DNA from: Spirosoma aureum
GTDB taxonomy: Bacteria; Bacteroidota; Bacteroidia; Cytophagales; Spirosomataceae
Reading direction: 5' to 3'
Assembly: GCF_011604685.1 (NCBI RefSeq)
Contig: NZ_CP050063.1
Coordinates: 248,001-312,000, forward strand
Length of the DNA: 64,000 nt
Shown here: piece by piece, positions 8,351-18,156 of the stretch
Layout: every line of letters starts with the position of its first letter
How positions within the stretch are numbered: the stretch's first letter is position 1
Program-made: the position numbers and the translations under genes
Notes under the pieces: model-generated
The model's database searches: none
What the model saw: the letters and a program-made list of their open reading frames with translations, nothing else
Told to the model about the DNA's origin: nothing

Positions 8351-9340
8351 ATGGAAGCACTGCTGGAAGAAGTTCAACGCGTGGGTTATGTAAACAAACC
8401 CGTTGCGGACGATATAGATTTAGTCGCCGAAATTAATCGGTTGAAAAAAGAAAAAAATGCCGTCATACTGGCACATTATTATGTAGATGGGGCCATTCAG
8501 GATCTCGCTGATTACATTGGTGATAGCCTTGGATTGTCGCAGCAGGCAGCCGCTACACCCGCCGATATGATTGTGTTCTGTGGTGTGCATTTTATGGGCG
8601 AGACGGCGAAAGTGCTGTCTCCTCAAAAGAAAGTTGTCATTCCGGATCTCAACGCGGGCTGTTCACTTGCCGACTCTGCCCCCGCCGACAAGTTTGCTGC
8701 TTTCAAAGCGCAGTATCCCGACCATATCGTTCTGTCATACATCAACTGCTCAGCCGAAATCAAGGCGCTATCCGACATTATTGTTACCTCATCGAATGCG
8801 TTAAAAATTGTCGAAAGTCTACCCAAAGATCAAAAGATCATCTTCGCGCCCGATGCCAACCTGGGCCGCTTCGTTTCGAAAAAAACGGGTCGTGATATGG
8901 TACTCTGGGATGGTGCCTGCATCGTACACATCGACATTTCGCTCGAAAAGCTCCAGAAACTCCGTCAGGAATACCCCGAAGCGAAGTTTATTGCTCACCC
9001 CGAATGTCAGGAACACATTCTGAGCCAAGCCGATTATGTAGGTTCGACAACGGCTTTGCTGAAGTACGTAGTAGATAGCCCCGAACAGACGTTCATTGTG
9101 GGAACGGAAGCGGGTATTCTGCACAAGATGAAGCAGGCCGTTCCGCATAAAAAAATCATTCCGGCCCCGGCCAGTCAGAATAATACCTGCGCCTGCTCAG
9201 AGTGTCCCTACATGAAAATGAACACCCTGGAGAAAGTCTATAATGCTATGGTTTATGAACAGCCAGAAATCATTGTTCCGGAAGATATACGATTGAAAGC
9301 GTATGAATCGGTAGCGCGGATGCTGGAGTTGAGTAAGTAA
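8351..9340 (+). CDS. nadA: Quinolinate synthase A
   Basis: 329 residues from ATG 8351 (the frame opens earlier at 8297, but the family starts here). It condenses iminoaspartate with dihydroxyacetone phosphate to quinolinate, using an oxygen-sensitive [4Fe-4S] cluster. Visible family marks are [20 protein letters not shown], the first cluster cysteine in NAGCSLAD (C104), [10 protein letters not shown] for the second and the C-terminal CACSEC cluster motif. It is followed after 226 bp by nadB, which makes its substrate, and nadC is at 26.2-27.1 kb. Confidence 0.96.
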   Translation: MEALLEEVQRVGYVNKPVADDIDLVAEINRLKKEKNAVILAHYYVDGAIQDLADYIGDSLGLSQQAAATPADMIVFCGVHFMGETAKVLSPQKKVVIPDLNAGCSLADSAPADKFAAFKAQYPDHIVLSYINCSAEIKALSDIIVTSSNALKIVESLPKDQKIIFAPDANLGRFVSKKTGRDMVLWDGACIVHIDISLEKLQKLRQEYPEAKFIAHPECQEHILSQADYVGSTTALLKYVVDSPEQTFIVGTEAGILHKMKQAVPHKKIIPAPASQNNTCACSECPYMKMNTLEKVYNAMVYEQPEIIVPEDIRLKAYESVARMLELSK

Positions 9341-9566
9341 ACGAATTGGCCTATGCACAAGCCGTAAAGCCGTCTAATTATGGCTCTCTGATGTGACGAC
9401 TAAAGACGTGAACACTGCTTTGTGCTGATCTATCTAACTGAAATCAGCCAGCGATATGCTTACATTGAAGTAACAATAGACAAAGTCAAGCAGGTTAATT
9501 GATTGACTAAAAATATATTGAATGTCGGCGACGAAATGCCGACTTATTCTGATTATTCTGACACCA

Positions 9567-11153
9567 ATGCCCCATCAATTCGATTTTCTGGTTATTGGCT
9601 CCGGTATCGCGGGCCTGAGTTACGCCACTAAGCTGGCGATGCACTTTGAAGCCCAACAGCAAACTGTCCGCATTGGCGTTATTACCAAAGTACAGGCCGA
9701 CGAAACCAATACGAAATACGCTCAGGGCGGTATTGCAGCCGTATGGTCAGAAGCCGACTCCTTTGAGAAGCACATTGAAGATACTATGGTTGCCGGTGAT
9801 TTTCTGAGCGACCGTCATATTGTTGAAATTGTTGTTCGTGAAGCGCCGGGGCGCATTCAGGAATTGATCAGTTACGGCACCCGCTTCGATAAAGAACACG
9901 GTGGTAAAGATTACGATCTTGCTAAAGAAGGTGGCCACTCCGACTTCCGGATTCTGCATTTCAAAGACATTACCGGAGCCGAAATAGAGCGCGCTTTGCT
10001 TGAAAAGGCTAATTCGCTGAAATCCATCGAGATTTTCACCCACTTCTACGCCGTTGAGCTTATTACTCGTCACCAGCTTGGCGAAACGGTTCATCGCTAT
10101 GACACCGATAATAAGTGTTTTGGTGCCTATGTGCTAAACACACGAACGGGTGAAGTGGAGCAATTCCTGGCGAAAACAACCTTGTTGGCTACGGGCGGCA
10201 TTGGCAACATCTACCAAAATACGACCAATCCAAATATTGCTACGGGCGATGGTATTGCCATGGCTTACCGTGCGAAAGGCATTGGCAAGGATATGGAGTT
10301 CATTCAGTTCCACCCAACCGCTCTGTATGAACCCGGCAAAAAGCCAAACTTCCTCATTTCTGAAGCCGTACGAGGTTTCGGGGGGATATTGCGTACCCGC
10401 AAAGGAGAGACTTTCATGGAGAATTACGACCCACGCCTGTCGCTGGCCCCGCGCGACATTGTGGCTCGGGCTATCGACTCAGAAATGAAAAAGGCCGGTG
10501 ATCCGCACGTTTATCTGGACGTGACCCACTGCGACTACGATAAATTTATCGAACATTTTCCAAACATTACGGCCTATTGTCGCGACCACCTGGGCCTTGA
10601 CCTCCGGAAAGATTATATTCCGGTCGTTCCTGCACAACACTATCTCTGTGGAGGCATTCGGGTCAATGAATGGGGGCAGACAAATATCCAGTTTCTGTAT
10701 GCCGTCGGTGAGTGTTCCTGCACGGGCCTTCATGGAGCCAATCGATTGGCATCGAATTCATTGCTCGAAGCGGTGGTGTTCGGCCACCGGGCTTACCAAA
10801 AAACCACCGAACTGTTCGGGCAGGCTGTTTTACCCGACAATATTCCAGACTGGAATGATGCCGGCACAACGCATCCGGAAGAACTGGTTTTGGTGACCGA
10901 AATGAAGAAAGAACTGGAATCAATTATGTCCAACTACGTTGGTATCGTACGCTCAAACCGGCGCTTAAAACGGGCAATGGATAGACTTGAGCTGATATAT
11001 CTGGAACATGAAGAACTATATCGACAATCGAAAGTTTCTGTTCCTGTTTGCGAACTACGTAACATGATTGAGGTTGCTTATCTGGTGATTAAAATGGCGA
11101 TGGCCCGGCGCGAAAACCGGGGTCTGCATTTTAATCTTGATAATCTGAAGTAA
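9567..11153 (+). CDS. nadB: L-aspartate oxidase
   Basis: 528 residues from ATG 9567, in frame with an earlier codon at 9522 that is not needed. The N-terminus has the FAD-binding VIGSGIAGLSYA, and the middle the EFIQFHPTAL and LISEAVRGFGG segments of the succinate dehydrogenase/aspartate oxidase flavoproteins; HGANRLASNSLLE closes the FAD domain. It oxidises L-aspartate to iminoaspartate for NadA. The 226-bp spacer after nadA shows no clear terminator or promoter, so a joint transcript is possible. Confidence 0.96.
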   Translation: MPHQFDFLVIGSGIAGLSYATKLAMHFEAQQQTVRIGVITKVQADETNTKYAQGGIAAVWSEADSFEKHIEDTMVAGDFLSDRHIVEIVVREAPGRIQELISYGTRFDKEHGGKDYDLAKEGGHSDFRILHFKDITGAEIERALLEKANSLKSIEIFTHFYAVELITRHQLGETVHRYDTDNKCFGAYVLNTRTGEVEQFLAKTTLLATGGIGNIYQNTTNPNIATGDGIAMAYRAKGIGKDMEFIQFHPTALYEPGKKPNFLISEAVRGFGGILRTRKGETFMENYDPRLSLAPRDIVARAIDSEMKKAGDPHVYLDVTHCDYDKFIEHFPNITAYCRDHLGLDLRKDYIPVVPAQHYLCGGIRVNEWGQTNIQFLYAVGECSCTGLHGANRLASNSLLEAVVFGHRAYQKTTELFGQAVLPDNIPDWNDAGTTHPEELVLVTEMKKELESIMSNYVGIVRSNRRLKRAMDRLELIYLEHEELYRQSKVSVPVCELRNMIEVAYLVIKMAMARRENRGLHFNLDNLK

Positions 11154-11464
11154 CGGGCGGGGCTACCTCGATTTCAGTATCCGAACACGCGTTACCGTTG
11201 CCTCTGTTCAGGAGTAACCGATACTGGTTATTCACTGATGCTGAGACCCAATTCACGATAATAGGCAGAAAAAAGCAGGCCTATTTACACGAATAAGTAA
11301 AGTGTTTAATAGCTGTAAAAGCTGTTTATGACTGTTTAAACAGCGACTCAGGCATTTCTATCCAGTATCAACATGCTTGCCCTGCGAAAGGCCAATCTAT
11401 TGAATATCAATAGTATAATATTATTCCGTCAGCATGGACGAACGTTGTCTGGTTCAAAAAATTG
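11154..11464. other. Spacer between nadB and acpP without a gene
   Basis: About 310 bases without a convincing reading frame, tRNA or strong hairpin. It contains short A/T-rich stretches and repeated gctgttta-like words near 11310-11345. The acpP promoter begins at its right end. Confidence 0.6.
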
Positions 11465-11496
11465 TTTGACAATGCCAAGGTAAATCCTTTTCTTTG
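11465..11496 (+). promoter_or_regulatory. Promoter of acpP-fabF-rnc
   Basis: TTTG at 11465-11468, exactly 20 bases, then TTTCTTTG at 11489-11496. This matches the Bacteroidota promoter (TTTG, N19-21, TAnnTTTG) except for one base in the -7 box. The expected transcript start lies about 25 bases before the acpP ATG. Confidence 0.6.
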
Positions 11497-11527
11497 CGCA
11501 GTTTTTCAACCCCAAAGGACTACTAAA

Positions 11528-11767
11528 ATGTCAGAAATTGCACAAAAGGTCAAGAATATCATTGTCGAGAAACTGGGTGTAGAAGAGTCGGAAGTGACGC
11601 CTGAGGCCAGCTTCACGAACGACCTGGGCGCGGACTCCCTCGACACGGTTGAGCTGATCATGGAATTTGAGAAAGAATTCAACATTTCTATCCCAGACGA
11701 TCAGGCCGAAAATATCGGTACGGTTGGTCAGGCTATTACCTACCTGGAAGAAAACGCCGGTAAATAA
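11528..11767 (+). CDS. acpP: Acyl carrier protein
   Basis: 79 residues from ATG 11528; the upstream extension to 11462 lies in the promoter. The phosphopantetheine attachment site is S37 in [11 protein letters not shown]. The protein is strongly acidic, as usual. It carries growing acyl chains as thioesters for fatty-acid synthesis. It leads the acpP-fabF-rnc group, a gene order found throughout Bacteroidota. Confidence 0.97.
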   Translation: MSEIAQKVKNIIVEKLGVEESEVTPEASFTNDLGADSLDTVELIMEFEKEFNISIPDDQAENIGTVGQAITYLEENAGK

Positions 11768-11825
11768 TCCCCGAGGCATAGCGACAAACGCTTTCCTCAT
11801 CTAATTACCCCCGCAGTTAAACTGT

Positions 11826-13076
11826 ATGACGTTAAAACGAGTAGTCGTAACGGGTTTAGGCGCACTTACGCCGATTGGTAATGATGTACCGACCTATTGG
11901 AACAACTTATCAGCCGGCGTAAGCGGTGCCGGCCCGATCACGAAATTTGATGCCTCCAAATTTCGCACGCAGTTCGCTTGTGAAGTAAAAGGGCTCGATG
12001 TCACGCAGTTCATCCCTCGGCAGGATGCCCGCAAAATGGATGCGTTTACCCATTATGCACTCATCGCTACCGACGAGGCCATCCGGGATTCCGGAATGGA
12101 CCTCGAAAAAATTGATCGCAACAAAGTTGGTGTCATCTGGGGGTCGGGTATAGGTGGTCTGAAGTCGTTCGAAGACGAAATGATCGATTATGCCAAAGGC
12201 GATGGCACTCCCCGCATCAATCCATTCTTTATCGTTCGTATGATCGCCGACAGCGCGTCGGGTCAGATTTCCATGCGATACGGTTTCCGTGGTCCTAATT
12301 ACGTTACCGTTTCTGCCTGCGCTTCAACGAACAACGGCATTATCGACGCATTTAATTACATTCGGTTAGGCAGGATGATTATGTGCGTTGTAGGCGGTTC
12401 TGAAGCCGCCGTTACCCGAGCCGGTATTGGTGGGTTCAATGCGAACCGCGCTCTTTCGGAACGAAACAGTTCTCCCGAAACGGCATCAAGACCTTATGAT
12501 AAAGATCGTGATGGTTTTGTGCTGGGCGAAGGGGCTGGATCACTCATTCTGGAGGAATATGAGCACGCTAAAGCAAGAGGAGCCAAGATCTATGCCGAAC
12601 TGATCGGCGGTGGTATGTCGTCAGACGCTTATCACATCACAGCTCCCCATCCAGAAGGACTCGGTGCTTACCTGGCCATGAAAGATGCACTCGACGATGC
12701 GGGTATTGCGCCAACGGAGATTGATTATATCAATACGCATGGTACATCGACCCCTGTTGGTGATCCGCAGGAACTGAAAGCGATTCATCAATTGTTTGGT
12801 GATCATTCGTTTAAGATAAATATCAGCTCCACCAAGTCTATGACGGGCCATTTGCTGGGGGCGGCTGGAGCCGTTGAAGCAATTGCCAGTATTAAGGCTT
12901 TGGAGCATCAGCTTGTACCGCCTACCATTAACTTGTTTAATGTGGACGAGGAGATAGACTCTCGTTTCAACCTGACACCGCTAAAAGCACAGACTCGTTC
13001 ACTGACCACTGTGATGAGTAATGCGTTCGGTTTTGGCGGTCATAATGCCATCGTTATTTTCCGTAAACTAAGTTGA
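11826..13076 (+). CDS. fabF: 3-oxoacyl-[acyl-carrier-protein] synthase II
   Basis: 416 residues. The condensing-enzyme triad is complete: C165 (in VSACASTNN), H305 (in NTHGTSTPVGD) and H342 (in KSMTGHLLGAAG). It elongates acyl-ACP by condensation with malonyl-ACP. It starts 58 bp after acpP and ends three bases before rnc, so the three are one operon. Length and motifs are standard for FabF. Confidence 0.97.
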   Translation: MTLKRVVVTGLGALTPIGNDVPTYWNNLSAGVSGAGPITKFDASKFRTQFACEVKGLDVTQFIPRQDARKMDAFTHYALIATDEAIRDSGMDLEKIDRNKVGVIWGSGIGGLKSFEDEMIDYAKGDGTPRINPFFIVRMIADSASGQISMRYGFRGPNYVTVSACASTNNGIIDAFNYIRLGRMIMCVVGGSEAAVTRAGIGGFNANRALSERNSSPETASRPYDKDRDGFVLGEGAGSLILEEYEHAKARGAKIYAELIGGGMSSDAYHITAPHPEGLGAYLAMKDALDDAGIAPTEIDYINTHGTSTPVGDPQELKAIHQLFGDHSFKINISSTKSMTGHLLGAAGAVEAIASIKALEHQLVPPTINLFNVDEEIDSRFNLTPLKAQTRSLTTVMSNAFGFGGHNAIVIFRKLS

Positions 13077-13079
13077 GTC

Positions 13080-13841
13080 GTGCAACTCGCGCTGCCCCGT
13101 AGTTTGTTCAATCCGTTCGACTGGTTCCGGTCAAGCGATGCTAACCCCCGTAAAAATTTGCGGAGGTCGATCGCTCATATCATTGGGGAACGTCCGTCAA
13201 ACATAGGCCTTTACCAACTGGCATTACGGCATACCTCGGCTTCGAAGGCTACAGCTATTGAGGGCTTTCGTGAATCTAATGAACGGTTAGAATACCTGGG
13301 CGATGCTGTTTTAGGGATGGTTATTGCAGAGTTCCTGTTCAAAAAATATCCTTACAAAGACGAAGGCTTCTTAACCGAGATTCGCTCACGAATTGTCAAT
13401 CGCGAAACGCTGAACGGAATTTCGCGAAAAATAGGTCTCGATCACCTCATTGAGTACGACGGTAGCCGAACACGTAGTCTTCCTGCTCGTACATCCATGT
13501 ACGGTGATGCGCTGGAAGCGTTGGTTGGCGCAGTCTATCTGGACAAAGGCTTTCGGTTTTCACGCCGGTTTATTCTGAAAGAATTGCTTTCTCATTACGA
13601 CATTGATTCGGTCGTTCAGAATAACGTAAACTTTAAAAGCCGCCTGATCGAGTGGGCGCAACGGGCGGGCAAAGAAATCCGTTTCGAAATTTTGTCCGAA
13701 AAAGGCAATAGCCATTTCCGCGAATTCATTGCGCAGGTCACGATCGACGAAGAGCAATTTGCTACTGGTAGCGGCTATAGCAAAAAGAAAGCTGAGCAGG
13801 CAGCCGCCGAGAAAGCCCTTGAGCTTTTAGACGCTAAATAA
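13080..13841 (+). CDS. rnc: Ribonuclease III
   Basis: 253 residues beginning with GTG at 13080, three bases after the fabF stop. The RNase III signature NERLEYLGDAVLG is at residues 67-79 with catalytic E71 and D75, and the second acidic pair lies in YGDALEALVG (D143, E146). A C-terminal double-stranded-RNA-binding domain begins near residue 178 and ends with KKKAEQAAAEKALELL. It cuts structured RNA such as rRNA precursors. Tight coupling to fabF supports the GTG start. Confidence 0.95.
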   Translation: MQLALPRSLFNPFDWFRSSDANPRKNLRRSIAHIIGERPSNIGLYQLALRHTSASKATAIEGFRESNERLEYLGDAVLGMVIAEFLFKKYPYKDEGFLTEIRSRIVNRETLNGISRKIGLDHLIEYDGSRTRSLPARTSMYGDALEALVGAVYLDKGFRFSRRFILKELLSHYDIDSVVQNNVNFKSRLIEWAQRAGKEIRFEILSEKGNSHFREFIAQVTIDEEQFATGSGYSKKKAEQAAAEKALELLDAK

Positions 13842-14018
13842 GTCGTCGTTCTTCCCCATCATCTGTAGACTCTTTACCGCATTAGCTTAATTGTCTCCTT
13901 GCCAGCATTTGCTTTAGGAGCAAATTATGACATGCTCCCGCGCCATTTTGTCAATTTCAAGCCTATAAAAAGTCAGAATAATGACATTATGGCCGTTATT
14001 GCTGAGGAGCTATTGACG

Positions 14019-14033
14019 TGGCACAAAGTTTGA
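14019..14033 (+). promoter_or_regulatory. Candidate sigma-54 promoter of the hsp20 gene
   Basis: TGGCAC, five bases, TTGA at 14019-14033 matches the -24/-12 consensus (TGGCACNNNNNTTGCW) at every key base except the last C. It lies about 60 bases before the ATG of the small heat-shock protein in a 250-bp spacer, the expected place. No TAnnTTTG box is seen there. Confidence 0.55.
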
Positions 14034-14091
14034 AAAATAATGTAGCATAACATGTTAACTTATTTTCTAACACAAAACCCAACAAATAGTC

Positions 14092-14538
14092 ATGAATCCG
14101 TTAATGCGCACGAACAACAACCTACCGTCGTTGATCGAGAACTTTTTCGGTCGCGACGTGAATGACTTGTTTAATGCGAATGCTGCGTCAGTAAGCAACG
14201 TTCCAGCAGTAAATGTAGTCGAGCATCAGGATGGCTTTCGTATTGAAGTGGCAGCCCCTGGTTTGAAAAAAGACGATTTCAAGCTCAACCTGAATCACAA
14301 CAACCTGACCATTTCGGGTTATCAGGAAACAAAGAAGGAAGAGTCAGATAAGAATAATGAAAAGTACACGCGTCGGGAATTTAGCTATTCCTCTTTCCAA
14401 AGGACGTTTACGCTCCCAACATCGGTAGATGCAGATAATATACAGGCATCATACACAGATGGCGTACTTAAAATCGAGATTCCCAAACGTGAGGAGGCCA
14501 AAGTAAAGCCCCCCCGCCAGATCGAAATTGGTGGTTAA
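14092..14538 (+). CDS. Small heat-shock protein, Hsp20/alpha-crystallin family
   Basis: 148 residues: a short N-terminal arm with IENFFGRD, an alpha-crystallin domain from about residue 38 (PAVNVVEHQDGFRIEVAAPG) to 130, containing YTDGVLKIEIPK, and a short tail. It is an ATP-independent holdase that keeps unfolding proteins soluble. It stands as its own unit with a likely sigma-54 promoter upstream and a terminator downstream, next to a DegQ protease gene, so the pair forms a protein-quality-control neighbourhood. Confidence 0.95.
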   Translation: MNPLMRTNNNLPSLIENFFGRDVNDLFNANAASVSNVPAVNVVEHQDGFRIEVAAPGLKKDDFKLNLNHNNLTISGYQETKKEESDKNNEKYTRREFSYSSFQRTFTLPTSVDADNIQASYTDGVLKIEIPKREEAKVKPPRQIEIGG

Positions 14539-14563
14539 TCGGCTGTTTACGTACAGAGACGGC

Positions 14564-14596
14564 AAAAGCCTGTGAGGTAGGTTCTCATGGGCTTTT
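14564..14596 (+). terminator. Terminator of the hsp20 gene
   Basis: A 13-bp stem (14564-14576 with 14584-14596), including two G-U pairs, with A-run and T-run ends, 25 bp after the stop codon. Confidence 0.7.
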
Positions 14597-14757
14597 CATT
14601 GCCAAAAGCCCACCCTAACAAAGCGTTGTTAAAATATGTTAAGGAGGATAAACCCCGAATTTTTCGTTACTAAGTTTCCGTTATATCGACAAGTAGAAGT
14701 AAATTAGTACACGTCTTACACATAAGGACAGCAATTTTAGATTTTCCCAAATTAATC

Positions 14758-16281
14758 ATGAAAAGCAACTGGAAACTATTGGCGTTGATGGCACTCTTAT
14801 CGAGTGTAGTCACGCTGGCTGCTTATAACCTTTTGGGGTTCAATAAGCGGGACGTAATTTTCAATGAATCGTCGCCAACACCGACGATTACGGGGAGGTT
14901 AGCCGCATTAACGGGTAATGGTCCAACGGCCACTCCCGGCGACTTCTCCACCGCAGCCGAAGCCGTAACACCAATGGTTGTTCATATTCGCACAACCATG
15001 ACCAGAACCGTTCGCCAGCAACAGGTACCTGATATTTTCCGGGATTTCTTCGGTGATGATTTTGGTGGAAACCAGCGCCCACGCCGTCAGCAAGGTCAGG
15101 CTTCAGGTTCGGGTGTTATCATCAGCAAAGATGGCTACATCGTAACAAACAACCACGTTGTTCAGGATGCTGACGAAGTGGAAGTAATTATGACTGATAA
15201 ACGTAGCTTTAAAGCTAAAGTTATCGGCACCGACCCACTGACAGACTTAGCCGTTATCAAGGTAGAAGCGAATAACCTGCCTGCTATTACGCTTGGCGAC
15301 TCCGATGCGCTGAAACTGGGCGAATGGGTCTTAGCTGTGGGTTATCCACTCGATCTCGAATCGACCGTTACGGCTGGTATCGTTAGTGCTAAAGGACGTG
15401 GCATTGGTATTCTGAATCAGAATGCCCGTCAGCAAAACGACCCAAAAGCCGATACGCCAATCGAAGCCTTTATTCAAACCGATGCGGCCATCAACCCCGG
15501 TAATTCGGGCGGTGCACTGGTAAACCTTCGTGGTGAGTTAGTGGGAATTAACTCGGCCATTGCATCGGCAACGGGTTACTACAGTGGTTATGGCTTTGCC
15601 GTTCCTGTATCGCTTGTGAAAAAAGTATCGGCCGACCTGCTGAAATATGGTAACGTACAACGCGGCTATCTGGGTATTATACCCATCGAACTGAACAGTA
15701 CGGTTGCCAAAGAAAAAGGTTCTAAAGTTGGCCGTGGTATCTACGTAGAAAGCGTAGTTGATAACGGTGCTGCCAAAACTGCCGGCCTAGAGAAGGGTGA
15801 TGTAATCGTGAAGATGGAAGGTCAGCCCCTTGATTCAGACGCTCAAATGCGTGAAATCATTGGTCGTCGTCGTCCGGGAGATATTCTGAACGTTACCATT
15901 AACCGCAATGGCACCGAACGCGATGTTAAGATTGAGCTTCGTAATCGGAATGGCGGCCGCGATGTCATCAAGAAAGCTGACGTTTCAACGGCAAATGCAG
16001 CTCTTAGCTCATTAGGTGCCGACTTCGAAGAGCTTAGCGCTCAGGATGCCAAGCAATTAGGCGTTACAGGTGGTGTACGGGTAAAGAAAATTGTGGATGG
16101 TAAATTGGCCGAAACCGATGTTGAAGAAGGTTTCATAATCGTTAAGGCCAATGGCAAAAACGTCAAAACGACGAAAGATCTGCAAGCGATTCTGTCTTCT
16201 GTAAAAGAAGGCGAAGGGCTGATGTTGATTGGCATGTACCCCAACAGTTCACGGATGTACTACTACGCTGTTCCTGTTTAA
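14758..16281 (+). CDS. DegQ/HtrA family serine protease with two PDZ domains
   Basis: 507 residues. An N-terminal hydrophobic segment (about 5-27) acts as a signal anchor or signal peptide, followed by a flexible stretch and the trypsin-like domain with the complete triad H133 (TNNHVV), D163 (TDLAVIKV) and S250 (NPGNSGGAL). A first PDZ domain covers about 295-395 and a second, weaker one about 410-505. The family degrades or refolds damaged envelope proteins in the periplasm. It has its own spacer of 160 bp after the hsp20 terminator. Confidence 0.95.
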   Translation: MKSNWKLLALMALLSSVVTLAAYNLLGFNKRDVIFNESSPTPTITGRLAALTGNGPTATPGDFSTAAEAVTPMVVHIRTTMTRTVRQQQVPDIFRDFFGDDFGGNQRPRRQQGQASGSGVIISKDGYIVTNNHVVQDADEVEVIMTDKRSFKAKVIGTDPLTDLAVIKVEANNLPAITLGDSDALKLGEWVLAVGYPLDLESTVTAGIVSAKGRGIGILNQNARQQNDPKADTPIEAFIQTDAAINPGNSGGALVNLRGELVGINSAIASATGYYSGYGFAVPVSLVKKVSADLLKYGNVQRGYLGIIPIELNSTVAKEKGSKVGRGIYVESVVDNGAAKTAGLEKGDVIVKMEGQPLDSDAQMREIIGRRRPGDILNVTINRNGTERDVKIELRNRNGGRDVIKKADVSTANAALSSLGADFEELSAQDAKQLGVTGGVRVKKIVDGKLAETDVEEGFIIVKANGKNVKTTKDLQAILSSVKEGEGLMLIGMYPNSSRMYYYAVPV

Positions 16282-16291
16282 TAAGGGCTAA

Positions 16292-16347
16292 TAGTTATAA
16301 TGCAGAAAGGCCATCCTCAACAGGATGGCCTTTCTGCATTATAACTA
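16292..16347. terminator. Bidirectional terminator between degQ-like gene and gmd
   Basis: A perfect 26-bp stem (16292-16317 with 16322-16347) and a four-base loop fill the gap between two convergent genes. A/T-rich ends on both sides fit use in both directions. Confidence 0.85.
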
Positions 16348-16362
16348 ATTATAGTCTTATGC

Positions 16363-17475
16363 CTATTCGTAATAGTTCAGGACCTGATGGCCGCTCTGAG
16401 CAAGCAATTGATCACGGCGGAACAAGTCAATATCTGCCGTCATCATATCCTTAACAAGTGCTGGCAGATCATACTTGGGTGTCCAGCCTAGCTGAGTCAT
16501 TGCCTTGGTTGGATCGCCAAGAAGCAGGTCAACTTCTGTTGGACGGAAATAGCGAGGGTCAACAGCAACCACTTCTTTGCCGACTTCAACGGGGAAATCT
16601 GCATTGGATGAGCTAACGACTACTGCCGTTTCGGATGCGCCCTCTCCTTTGAATTCAAGCTCTACACCGATTTCAGCAAATGACATACGTACGAAATCAC
16701 GAATACGAGTCGTAACGCCCGTAGCAATAACGAAATCTTCCGGTTTCTCCTGTTGGAGAATCAGATACATAGCTTCAACGTAATCTTTAGCATGGCCCCA
16801 ATCGCGCTGCGCGTCAAGATTACCCAGATAAACTTTATCCTGAAGTCCCAGGCCAATACGGGCTACAGCACGAGTAATTTTGCGAGTCACGAACGTTTCG
16901 CCACGGAGGGGCGATTCGTGATTGAACAAAATACCGTTGCAGGCATACATGTTGTAAGCCTCGCGATAGTTCACTGTAATCCAATAACCGTATTGTTTGG
17001 CTACGGCATAAGGCGAACGTGGATAGAATGGTGTTGTTTCGGATTGCGCATGGCCCTGAACTCCACCATATAACTCTGAAGTCGACGCCTGATAGATACG
17101 GGTTTTCTCCGTCAGACCTAATAAACGAACAGCTTCCAGAATCCGGAGCGTTCCGATTCCATCTACCTGTGCTGTATATTCAGGCTCCTCAAAACTTACC
17201 TGCACGTGCGACATAGCTCCGAGGTTATAAATTTCGTCGGGCTGTACTTCCTGAATGATCCGGATGATATTGGTAGAATCGGACAGATCACCATAATGCA
17301 GTTTGAAGCGCACGTTTTTTTCGTGTGGATCCTCATACATGTGGTCGATCCGCTGTGTGTTGAACAGCGAACTCCGGCGCTTGATGCCGTGTACCTCATA
17401 TCCCTTAGCTAAGAGCAATTCGGTCAAATAGGCTCCATCTTGTCCGGTTATACCGGTTATTAATGCTTTTTTCAT
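16363..17475 (-). CDS. gmd: GDP-mannose 4,6-dehydratase
   Basis: 370 residues. It begins with the NAD(P)-binding [15 protein letters not shown], and has the catalytic T132 in [10 protein letters not shown] plus Y156-x3-K160 in [15 protein letters not shown]. It converts GDP-D-mannose to GDP-4-keto-6-deoxymannose, the first step towards GDP-fucose and related deoxysugars of surface polysaccharides. No fcl or rmd gene lies beside it, so which final sugar is made cannot be told here. Confidence 0.96.
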   Translation of the reverse strand: MKKALITGITGQDGAYLTELLLAKGYEVHGIKRRSSLFNTQRIDHMYEDPHEKNVRFKLHYGDLSDSTNIIRIIQEVQPDEIYNLGAMSHVQVSFEEPEYTAQVDGIGTLRILEAVRLLGLTEKTRIYQASTSELYGGVQGHAQSETTPFYPRSPYAVAKQYGYWITVNYREAYNMYACNGILFNHESPLRGETFVTRKITRAVARIGLGLQDKVYLGNLDAQRDWGHAKDYVEAMYLILQQEKPEDFVIATGVTTRIRDFVRMSFAEIGVELEFKGEGASETAVVVSSSNADFPVEVGKEVVAVDPRYFRPTEVDLLLGDPTKAMTQLGWTPKYDLPALVKDMMTADIDLFRRDQLLAQSGHQVLNYYE

Positions 17476-17523
17476 AGTTCGTTACACGGAGAAAAATTGC
17501 CGTCTGAATTGTACAAAACTCAC

Positions 17524-17531
17524 CAAAGCTA
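17524..17531 (-). promoter_or_regulatory. -7 box (TAGCTTTG) of gmd
   Basis: On the minus strand TAGCTTTG fits TAnnTTTG and lies about 50 bases before the gmd ATG. No TTTG is found 20 bases further up, so only the -7 element is supported. Confidence 0.45.
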
Positions 17532-17556
17532 CATTAAAACACGTAAAACATATAAA

Positions 17557-18156
17557 TTATTTTATTGACAGGCTACGCCGAACATCTATTTTGTCTGCTT
17601 GCAGCTGGGCCGATGGCAATAATTGACGAATTGATGAGTAGTAGCGTTCCGCATCAATATGGCGCATAAAGTCTCCTACTTTAAGTTTATAAGTTGGCTG
17701 GTTGTAACTCAAATATGGGCTAAGTTCGGGAAAATTTTGATAAATCAGTAACTTAGCTGCCTCCACTTCTTGTCGTTGATTTCCTACATATACCTGAATA
17801 CGATAACCGGCGGCATAGCGCACAGCACGATTTTTAACGGCAATTGTATCCATTACTGCATCCAGCTTACGATTCACGTGCAACGCTTCTACTGGAGCAG
17901 GTGGCTTAACAGGCTCATTCTTACGAGGGGCGGGGGTCGTTACTGGGGGCGGTGTAGATGTAGTTGGCCGGGTTGTCGTTGATGGTCGGTTAGTAGTGGT
18001 CGAATTATATACTGGCCGAGAAGACGATAGATCTTCGTCGTAGCTATTATAGTCTACAGATGATTTGGTTGACACTGTCGGACGGCTTGCGGCACAACCT
18101 GTCAAAATCAGAAAAGCGATCACAGAAATTCCACTCAGTCCGAAACGCATAGGCAT
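17557..18156 (-). CDS. Lipoprotein with C-terminal SPOR domain
   Basis: 199 residues from ATG 18156 (the frame extends to a TTG at 18174). The signal peptide ends in the lipobox LTGC, so the protein is lipid-anchored. A long Ser/Thr/Pro-rich linker spans about residues 25-90. The C-terminal region from YRIQVYVGN to about residue 190 looks like a SPOR repeat, which in known proteins binds denuded peptidoglycan glycan at division sites. Its specific role is not known. Confidence 0.8.
   Translation of the reverse strand: MPMRFGLSGISVIAFLILTGCAASRPTVSTKSSVDYNSYDEDLSSSRPVYNSTTTNRPSTTTRPTTSTPPPVTTPAPRKNEPVKPPAPVEALHVNRKLDAVMDTIAVKNRAVRYAAGYRIQVYVGNQRQEVEAAKLLIYQNFPELSPYLSYNQPTYKLKVGDFMRHIDAERYYSSIRQLLPSAQLQADKIDVRRSLSIK

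Noticed and set aside
11154..11464. tRNA or small RNA gene between nadB and acpP
   Set aside because: No cloverleaf, no strong stem and no terminator found.
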